NCBI RefSeq assembly: GCF_010093595.1
Contig: NW_022985451.1
Location: forward strand, 501,636-565,635
Origin: Mytilinidion resinicola
Taxonomy: Eukaryota > Ascomycota > Dothideomycetes > Mytilinidiales > Mytilinidiaceae
DNA length: 64,000 nt
Direction: 5' to 3'
Of the stretch, positions 56,080 through 64,000 are shown piece by piece. The notes below the pieces were generated by a model that searched no databases, had not been told where the DNA came from, and saw nothing but the letters and a program-made list of their open reading frames with translations. Every line of letters begins with the position of its first letter. The first letter of the stretch is position 1. Position numbers and translations under genes: made by a program.

Positions 56080-58106
56080 ATGACTGATATCCAAGCTTCA
56101 GTCGCTTTGAAGCCTTATAATGTCTCTTACACAGATCCCATCCACACGCCGAAGCGAAGTCTATCCGTCATATGCATTGGGGCGGGAGTGTCTGGTCTCC
56201 TTTTGGCGTATAAACTCGATCGACATTTCGACGCCTTTGACCTCAGAATGTACGAGAAAAATCCGGACACGGGCGGGACGTGGTTCGAAAATCGATATCC
56301 TGGGTTCGTATAATATGCGCAATATACCTTGATTTGCTCATTTGTATCTAGGTGCGCATGCGATGTTCCGGCCCATTGCTACACATGGTCCTTCGAGCCA
56401 AAGGCGGATTGGTGCGAAACATACGCATCATCTGCTGAAATCCAGAAATACTTCAAGGATTTTGCTTCCAAATACAATCTCAATCGCTTCGTCAAAGTCT
56501 CGCACGAGGTCATTGCGGCGACTTGGAATGAGGATTCAGGCTTGTGGACTGTTGACATTAGGAACAACCTTAATGGCAATGTTTTTCGAGACTCTGCTCG
56601 TGTGCTTATGAATTGTGGCGGGGTGTTGAATTCTTGGCAATGGCCAGCTATTCAGGGGTTACACGACTTCCGCGGCCCCTTGTTGCATAGTGCCAATTGG
56701 GATAAGAGCGTATCTTTGGAAGGCAAGTCTGTCGGGCTAATAGGAAATGGGTGAGAGGAAATCCATATCGTAAACCGTTAAATTACAAACACTAATGTGT
56801 TGCATCGCCTTGTAGTTCTTCTGGCATCCAGATATTACCTGCAATCCAACCAATCGCTTCGAAGCTGACCACATTCATTCGTTCTCCAACATGGGTAGCA
56901 CCACTCATCGGCCTGGATGAACACAGGCGCTACACGGAGGAAGAAAAAAAAAATTATGCAACCGACCCGGAGAGCCATCTTCAAATGCGGAAGCAAATCG
57001 AAGAACGGATAAACAGCGCATACGAAATGTTCTTCGACCAGTCTGACAAGCAGAAGAGCATCAGATCCGTCGTCGAAAGCAAGATGAAAGAACGGCTGAA
57101 CAATCCACAGCTTCAGGAGAAACTCATCCCCAGTTTCAGCGTCGGCTGCAGGCGTTTGACGCCCGGTGTCAATTATCTCGAGGCTCTGTCGGCAGACAAT
57201 GTGCAACCCATTTTTGGGGAAATCCAGCGGGTATACGAGAATGGGATCGTGATGGACGACGGCACCAAGTACCCTATCGATGTTCTTATCTGCGCAACGG
57301 GTTTTGACACCACGTTCAAGTCCCGATTTGCCCTTAAGGGCCGCTCTCAAAAGTACCTTTCGAACATGTGGAAAGGTATGTGGTAGCATTACTCAGCTCT
57401 GTGAAGAAGCTCGCCGATGGCTAAATGAGATGCTCCTCAGCGAAACCAGAAGGATACTTTGGGCTAGCAGTGTCTGGATTCCCTAATTATTTCATGACTC
57501 TCGGTCCCAACTGCCCAGTTGGAAATGGGCCAGTGCTCATTGCCATTGAGCTGCAAATCCAGTATGTGATCACGATGCTTTCGAAAATGCGAAAGGAGAA
57601 CATCATGTAAGCCAAATTCCTTCTGACTGGCTTTCCAAGTCGGCATTCACTTCGTGAGAACGCACTAAAATGCAACAGGGCATTTGACGTATCGAGGGAA
57701 GCACAAGACGAACTGAACCAGCACAAAGATAATTACATGGAGAAAATGAGCAAGTCCCCCACCATCCATCGCCCACCTCATTTTAAGCTATTCTACACGC
57801 GTTCTCAAGAACAGCTATTAATAATTCCCGTCTGCAGTCTGGAGCGAGGACTGCCGCTCATGGTACAAGACCGGACCCGGCGCCGGCAAGATTACAGCGC
57901 TCTGGCCTGGGTCCACACTACATTACCTCGAAGCCATCAAGCAGCCCAGGTACGAAGATTGGAAATTCACATACCCAACGAATCGCTATGCATACCTTGG
58001 AAATGGCTTGTCGACGGCGGAGAAGAGGACAGGTGATTTGTCTTGGTATATCAAGAATAAGGACGAGAGTGTAATAGACCCGTGTTTGAAAACATCGCGG
58101 CTATAG
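56080..58106 (+). CDS. flavin-containing Baeyer-Villiger-type monooxygenase
   Basis: Six exons, 56080-56303, 56352-56750, 56816-57375, 57441-57606, 57679-57749 and 57838-58106, encode 562 aa. The FAD-binding motif GAGVSG is at 34-39, followed by MYEKNPDTGGTWFENRYPG. The Baeyer-Villiger fingerprint FRG-x3-H-x3-W-D (FRGPLLHSANWD) is at 181-192. The NADPH-binding GNGSSG follows at about 205-210, rebuilt across intron 2. CATGFDTTF and FPNYFMTLGPNCPVGNGP are typical later motifs. The final intron uses a GC donor (A/GCAAGT...CAG), needed to join EKM to IWSEDCRSWYK. Such enzymes oxidise ketones to esters or lactones, often in secondary metabolism. It faces a Zn2Cys6 regulator tail to tail with 262 bp between stops. 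Confidence 0.88.
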
Positions 58107-58368
58107 AGTGTTGCACTGGATTAATCCGTATCTGAGAGGGATGATCTCCTAGTTCGTATAATTGACTATAAGAGTGCATACTTGAAGTGTCTTATGTAAA
58201 GGAAATCCTTTGAGTTTTCAAATCATATTGATCCGTATTCCACAGATAATCATATTTCAAATGTTTCCACTGCACCTCCTCGATGTGGATAATTGTGACT
58301 CAGGATTGCTATGGACCAACGATGCCACATTTGAGACGTACCATCCCAGAATCTTGACGCCAATAGAC

Positions 58369-60824
58369 TCAATATATTAGATCAAGCTCCAGCTGATTAT
58401 AAGCCGCTTGCCAGCCGTCCAAGTCATCTTGGCCCTGGTCCAGAAAGTCCACCGAAGGAGAAGTGGCTGTGAGATAGTCTTCAATATGTTCCATCGTGGT
58501 GATACCATCATTACGTTCACTGCTTCCAGGTGGCTTCAGTGATGGGTTAGGGATATCAGAATTAAATTCTCGCTCTTGGCTGGTGGGGGGTTGGGCCCCG
58601 AATTGTGGCGCCGTAGACAAGGAGCTGAAGTTAGTTTGAGATTGCTGAAATTGGTTGCGAGGAGATCTCTCATGAAAAGTTGATCTCCAGCCTTGCGATG
58701 ATGGATCTGGCCTTTGAACGATGTCTGCACAGTTCATGGATAATTAGCAACATATTTGCCAGAGGAGAGAGAAGCGCTTAGCCCATTGGAGCAATATACA
58801 TTATCATGCGATTTACCTACTTTTGGCTGTAAAGCTCTCCCTGCTGTCATTTGCCTCATCGGTAACTCTATTAATGAGTTTCTCGATCCACACGGCTATG
58901 GGGTATAAGTCTCCTAATCGTCGAAGGCATTTCATATTCATGGAGAAGTCATCGTCCCTCGAAAGATCAGGGATCCCTCTTTTCGAAACAATTTGAACAG
59001 TCATAGCGGCGAAAATAGAGTAACAACTGGATTATTGTTAGGTTTGAGTCTTGTTTCTGCAATAAACTTACCAATTAAAAAGAAGAGATTCTGTGCCCCA
59101 GATGCCCGACAGCTGGTTGCTAAGTACCGTGATCATGTGTGCCGCATGGTTGGCAACAAGCGAGTATACATCGATGAATGGGAACGATGAAGAATAATTG
59201 CGCGCAATTGACCGATTGAGGATGAGGACTTGTGTACTTTTCAAATGATTAGCTAGAACAGGAATAGCAAGATTGAGTAATATACTGGAAGGATATGTGC
59301 AAGTAGAATACAGCAGTGCCTGATTCTTTCGATGGATTTTTTAGTTCTGTTGGCATTTCTGCCTGCCAGCTTTCACATGCCGAGATAACGTCTTGCCTTG
59401 ACTGCTCCTTATGGCTTCGATTAGAGAGTGTGCTGGCAGGACCAAATTCTGCCCGGAGTAGCGATCTCACTAGCAGGATGTTAGAGCTAGAAGATGTGAA
59501 GGGGCGAGAGATGTGCACCTTCTCGCATCAGTTTTAACAACTGGAGAAAAGATAGTTTTGCTTCCAGACTCATATTCTCATCCATATCCTCTAGACAAGG
59601 TACTTCTACGTCACAGTCCTCATCTTGAATCATGACTGGCATTCCTGTCGCTGACGCACACTGACGATCTCGAATCTAAGGCAATGTCTGGTGTCAGCGA
59701 AAATGAAATAAATGAAGGATCCCACTGTGAGGGGTTCTGGTTCTTACATATAAGCACCACCAAATTCGACGGCAGAGACTTCGATTAGATGGTTTCAGCT
59801 TCTGTATTTCCGTTTTCTTGTGCAGGCCGAGGAACTGGGCTTGCCGGATTGCTGTGGATAGCCAAAACTTCATATCTTTCCAATCTCTTGGAGACATCCA
59901 ATAAAATTGCATAATGAACATGCATTGTATCAACGCCAGTGTTGCGGTTTTGCGAGATGAATCGAAACCGGCCGAGACCTTGTCATGGAAATATTGAATC
60001 GCCTCCATGCGGGTGGCAAACCCGTTCTTTCGAAAAAGCTCTTTATTACAGTGCGTCACACCAGCTAGCAGCACTGTATCCAGCAGTAGCCTTGGCAGCG
60101 TTTTTGCTCGTAGTGATTCCTCGAAGTCGCGTCCGTCAACGATGGGAAAGATTGTATGAAACTTATCAAAGAAGGAGGAAATCAGCTCTCTGCAAAATGA
60201 CGGTGTCAGAGGACTCGAAAACGCCCTATGCACACCCGTTGAGTTCAGGTCTAGAAACACTTGCGCTGCTGGGATCACCCAAGTTCCTCCGAGGTACCAC
60301 ACCGATACATCTCCCGCTTGGTTACCGACACTGATCACGTCTGCTGCTTTCGTCCAAGTCTCGCTTTCGTTTGATTCGGAAGGGTTCGTAACGCTGGACT
60401 CAACGACCGAACCCTCGTCATCCTCTTTATCGCCCTCATCTGGAGGGTATGCAACGTCCGACAGAGGTGATGTAGCTGGTGGGCCTCGCCCTTCACGCGT
60501 AAGCTCGGCAGCTTCTTCCGAATTGGACGATAAGAGCTGGCGCATGCTCTTTTTCCTAGGTGCAGACCTATCAGCAATTTTATCAGGAGTGTTCCGAAGA
60601 AAGACGGATAAAAAGTCAATCTACCATTTCCTCTTGGACTGGATGAATTGGCAATCAGTGAGACCCAGCTCCGAGCAGGCTGAACACGGTAAGCCGATTG
60701 TAGAAGCATTGCATTTTGCTCGGCGACGGTTACAGCGTATACAGGCGATGTGCGACCTTTTCAGCGGTTTCTTGCCTGTCGGAGTTGAATTCTTCGTTGT
60801 CGTGTTGGAAGCAGACGCCTCCAT
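58369..60824 (-). CDS. Zn2Cys6 transcription factor with fungal-trans domain
   Basis: Seven exons, 60824-60625, 60555-59748, 59675-59519, 59469-59286, 59236-59072, 59026-58821 and 58724-58369, encode 691 aa and all phases close. The zinc cluster is C28-x2-C31-x6-C38-x8-C47-x2-C50-x7-C58, followed by a basic KRKWKKK linker. The middle-homology domain spans about 160-480: FFDKFHTIFPIVDGRDF, then QFLGLHKK, RRIWWCLYIRDRQCA and MPVMIQDEDCDVE, the hallmark fungal-trans sequence. The C-terminus is Gln/Ser/Pro-rich with an acidic end, a plausible activation region. It may control the neighbouring monooxygenase gene, which is inference from position. Its right flank is transposon sequence. Confidence 0.88.
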
Positions 60825-61116
60825 TCTTCGTCTGTTCGCTGCGGACGTGTTGATTCTGGAGATAAATGTAGAAGGAATAGATGCAGGAGGAAAGTGTTAC
60901 AAGCTGTAGGTAAAGCAGAGAGTAGAGGGTGATAAGGTGGAGTGGGAGTTCTGGTAGGCTTTAGTAGTGCTGCGGGGGCCCACCAGGGGAAGAATGCGGG
61001 GTGCGGGGAACAAAAAGATCAACACCGAGATATACAATCGGCATGAAACGTGCATAAAATACGGACGTTGTTAATTATACTGCCCCCTTTACTAATCATA
61101 CCGCCCCAAATTGATA

Positions 61117-63588
61117 ATCGTACTAACCCCCCCCCCCCAAACGCAACGCTCCGATCGGCCAAATCAACAGGCCGACACCTCCAGAACGTACCAACGAACT
61201 CCTCTCTCTCCTCCTTGTGCTATGGACCCCCCTCCTGCAGGCTACCACGCGTCAATTGAGGCGGCGGAGGCCTCAGCTAAGCTCTTTGCAAAGGAACACG
61301 GCTACGCGCTCTCCCGGCTCCGTAGCCACAAGAATAAGAAGGGCCAAGTTCATCGAGTCACTCTCCGCTGCGACTGTGCTGGGACATACATCTCAGCTGC
61401 AGTTCGAAAGAACGCAGCTTCAAAGGCATGCGGCTGCGAATTCCTTCTTGATATCCGTGTTGTAGACCATAGCACAGGCAGGAGCTTCCTTGAACCTGTT
61501 CAAGGCCATGAGAAGCATACCGGCCACGATCGCTTCCTTGAAATCGAAGGTCTACCTGCTACTCTTCGCAAGCGTACGCCTTCCATGGTTGCAGAAATCC
61601 GTCGCCAGATAGACTCCAATGTTGCTCCAGATGCAATCCTTAATGGCCTCCTTCTCGCTGGCCGCCATATTGATATCCGAGATATCTACAACGAGAAGCA
61701 GAAGTACAAGAGGGAGGAACTGGCCGGCCTCACGCCTACGCAAGATATTCAAGCAGCTAGAAATATATACCAGACCAGACGGCGGGAAATACGAGTATAG
61801 CTTTCTCCTGGATGACAACGACAACCGAGTAACACACCTCTTCTTTATCCACCCAGAGAGCCTTAAGATGTTCAAAAGGAACCTAGATGTTGTACCTCTT
61901 GATTGCACATACAAGACAAACCGATTCAGGATGCCAATGCTCTACATCACAGGGGTAACCTCTACAAATCAGAACTACGAGCTCGGCTACGCCTTTCTTT
62001 CTGGAGACACTAATGCTGATTACCAGTTTATAACTGGTTCACTTCAAGAGATATGCCAACGCCTGCAGATTATGCCCAAGGTCTTCATTACGGATAAAGA
62101 AGCAGCGCTAAAGAAGGCTCTATATGCATCATTCCCTAGCGTACCTCAGATTCTATGTAAATGGCACATGATGAATAAAATAGGATTAAAAGCTATGGAG
62201 GTCTGGAAGGAGCATGAGCGTGCAGTAATTACCGCCATTGAACCTGAGCCTACACCGGAGCAGCTTAATGTTGTACAGGCTAATCGACAGCGATTTCTAC
62301 AAGCATAGAATCACGTAATATCACAGCCAAACCAACATCCCTTTCTTGAAGCTTGGAAGGCCCTCACAGATACGTACGAAGTGACTAAACCTTCGCTAGT
62401 TACCTTTCTACAAGATGAGGTGGTGGCCATGGCGCTTCCAGCTTGCTAATTGCTATATTAGCAAGCTTCAACACTATGGAAATACAGTTACTTCGCGGCT
62501 AGAAGGCTCTCACAGCTACCTTAAGAGGGCCTTAATGAACCAAAAGGGCGACTTATATAACGTTGTTAACGATATTACAAGCCTCATTTAAAAGCAATGT
62601 AATAAGCTTGGTAATGATATTGCCCGGGAGCAGCGCGCTCCTCAACACGCTATCAAAGCTGTGCTCGAATTTAAGCTCCTTATTGGAAAGGTTACAGCTG
62701 TAGGCCTATACAAGCTTAAAGAGCAGCTTGAGCTGGCTAAGAAAGATGAATTCACTCAAGAGTGCTACAACAACTTCTCCAGTACCTATGGTATGCCTTG
62801 TTGTCACATAATACACCGGGCGCTCCACCAAACTGCGACAAGCGAGTACAAGATTCCACTTAGCTTGATTGACGAGCACTGGCTGTATGTAGTGGCCGGC
62901 CTACAGCTCCGGATCGTCATAGGCCTCATCTATCAACACAGAGAGAGCCCTCCGAGTTCGAGCTTGTAGCTGCGAACAATCCAGTGAACAGAGCAATTGC
63001 AGCTCGTAGCCGACGTGGAGGTGGACATACGCAGCAGGTAGCTCAGCAGGTAGCTCAGGAGGCAGCTCCGGAGGCAGCTACACAGCAGCTCATCCAGGAG
63101 GCAGCTCCATTCGCAGCTATGCAGCAGCTCACTCAGCAGGTTCAATTCGTTTACGAGACTCAGCTTTCAACTTAGCTCACACAGGAAGCTCAACACCAAG
63201 CTCCTAGGCGTGGCCCCGGCCGCCCTCGCAAGTACCCTGTAGGCGTGCAGAAGCCAAGAGCTCCAGCGAAGCCACCGAAGAAGCAGGTCGATGTCATCGC
63301 TGAGCTCAAGCAACAGCTATAGGCGCAGAACGCTGCTAACGAAGAGCTTCGGCGTCGCTTAGAGGTCGCTCAGAGCACAGGAGGGCTCACAGACGAGCAG
63401 CAAGCTGCTGAGGCGTTTCCATGGCTTAATGATGATGTTGTAAATAGCTTATATAGCTATATAGCATACGCAGGTGCTTGAATATATCAATTCATTTGAC
63501 GTTCCTTACGTGCTCCGGAGGAGGTGTCGGCCCGTTGATTTTACCAATCGAACCGTTGCGTTGGGGGTAGGGGGCGGGGTAATACGAT
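61117..63588 (+). mobile_element. degenerate MULE-type DNA transposon with inverted ends
   Basis: The ends are imperfect inverted repeats. The left, 61117-61182, reads ATCGTACTAACC, a C-rich run, AACGCAACG and CAACAGGCCGACACCTCC. The right, 63520-63588, is its reverse complement with substitutions (GGAGGTGTCGG, CCCGTTGATT, CGTTGCGTT, a G-rich run, GGTAATACGAT). Inside is a broken Mutator-like transposase. No convincing target-site duplication is visible next to these ends, so the true termini may lie slightly outside: further ATTATACTGCCCC and AATCATACCGCCCC motifs sit just left of 61117. Confidence 0.8.
61222..63481 (+). pseudogene. broken MULE transposase
   Basis: Reading frame by frame gives an N-terminal FAR1-like zinc domain (EHGYALSRLRSHKNKKG, then CDCAGTY and ACGCEF). 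The MULE DDE core follows: VTHLFFIHPESL, LDCTYKTNRFRMPML, FITDKEAALKKAL and LCKWHMM, then SRLEGSHSYLKRALM. Next come a short SWIM-like STYGMPCCHII segment and a C-terminal AT-hook RRGPGRPRKYP. Frame breaks lie near 61750, 62419 and 62940. Premature stops lie at 62306 (TAG), 62589 (TAA), 63173 (TAG) and 63320 (TAG). The stops could derive from CAA or CAG codons, as expected from RIP. The element is clearly inactive. Confidence 0.85.
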
Positions 63589-63667
63589 GTTGCAGACCAA
63601 GGCATCAGCCGTGGAGGCCTGAGGCAAAAACTGCATTAATAAGCTTGCCATCAAAGCTAACGTAATC

Positions 63668-63700
63668 CACAAGTTAGTGGCCCGCACAAGCTAGTGGCCC
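63668..63700 (+). repeat. doubled 16-mer upstream of the pogo-like transposase
   Basis: CACAAGTTAGTGGCCC at 63668-63683 and CACAAGCTAGTGGCCC at 63685-63700 differ at one base and are separated by one G. They probably belong to the left terminal or subterminal region of the transposon whose gene starts at 63742. Confidence 0.7.
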
Positions 63701-63741
63701 ACCCAACTCAACACGCGACGCGTCGTCCAACAACCACCCCA

Positions 63742-64000
63742 ATGGCAGCACCACAACAACAAGAAGCCATCTTTCAAGAAGGCAGAGTTATTCTAGGCGT
63801 TCAAGCCTACAAGACCGGCCAAATTACATCCTTCCGAGGCGTTGAGAAACTATACGATGTGCCCAGAAAGACGGTTACGCGTCGCGCCCGTGGTATTCCT
63901 CCACAACGCGGTGCTATCTCCAAAAATCGCCGTCTTACACCTGTACAAGAAGAGGTTCTTGTACAGAGGATTCTGTCGATGGACCAGCGTGGCATGCCGC
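63742..64000 (+). CDS. pogo/Fot1-like Tc1-mariner transposase, N-terminal part, cut by window edge
   Basis: The frame is open from ATG 63742 to the end of the window, 86 codons. It begins with a Gln-rich stretch, then a Psq-type helix-turn-helix (VILGVQAYKTGQITSFRGV, KLYDVPRKTVTRRARG). PPQRGAISKNRRLTPVQEEV then leads into the CENP-B-type second DNA-binding half. This is the standard start of fungal pogo-family transposases (Fot1, Molly types). The DDE catalytic domain lies outside the window, so completeness and activity cannot be judged. No stop or frame break is visible so far, unlike the adjacent MULE, suggesting a younger insertion. Confidence 0.85.
   Translation, partial: MAAPQQQEAIFQEGRVILGVQAYKTGQITSFRGVEKLYDVPRKTVTRRARGIPPQRGAISKNRRLTPVQEEVLVQRILSMDQRGMP

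Overview
The window is nuclear DNA of a filamentous ascomycete (Pezizomycotina; Dothideomycetes is my best guess, from gene style only). The reasons are short GT-AG introns of about 50-100 bp with CTAAC/CTGAC-like branch points, Zn2Cys6 and fungal-trans regulators, fungal-only families (PAL1, RAX2, ERG26, the PXB-PX family) and DNA transposons carrying apparent repeat-induced point mutation (RIP) damage. I rebuilt exon structures by hand; wherever exon coordinates are given, the reading phases close across every junction.

Layout, left to right. 0.4-5.8 kb: mitoribosomal protein mL54 (+), a duplicated 85-bp non-coding block, and a PXB-PX-DUF3818 lipid-trafficking protein (-). 7.1-11.7 kb: an Ars2/SERRATE homologue (-) and a TspO/MBR membrane protein (+). 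12-14.5 kb: a hypothetical basic protein (-) and a decayed YJU2/Cwf16 splicing-factor copy (+). 14.6-19.8 kb: ERG26 sterol dehydrogenase (-), a Cdc25/Acr2-like rhodanese (-) and the ER oxidase ERO1 (+). 20.9-28.6 kb: RAX2 (-), a 2 kb gap and a fungal multi-pass membrane protein (-). 29.9-38 kb: PAL1 (-) divergent from USB1 (+), a Zn2Cys6 regulator (+) flanked by oppositely oriented copies of an undescribed 260-275 bp repeat, and an F-box-like protein (-). 38-49.4 kb: mostly non-coding DNA around one bHLH regulator (+) that has a very long GC-rich upstream region. 49.4-53.9 kb: the divergent pair NSR1/nucleolin (-) and ALG6 (+), with a cluster of GCCCAC motifs between them. 54-55 kb: a tRNA-like element and a small cysteine-rich gene with a one-base frame break. 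56-60.8 kb: a Baeyer-Villiger monooxygenase (+) facing a Zn2Cys6 regulator (-). 61.1-64 kb: a broken MULE transposon with recognisable inverted ends, then the start of a pogo/Fot1-like transposon cut by the window edge.

Most genes are housekeeping and unrelated to each other: RNA processing (Ars2, USB1, NSR1), secretory-pathway folding and glycosylation (ERO1, ALG6), sterol synthesis (ERG26) and polarity (RAX2, PAL1). The accessory parts are the repeat-flanked regulator at 33-36.5 kb and the right end (56-64 kb), where an oxidative enzyme with its putative regulator abuts transposon debris. I saw no rRNA, CRISPR array or phage-like module. Gene calls rest on recognised motifs and intact splicing phases; no database search was possible.
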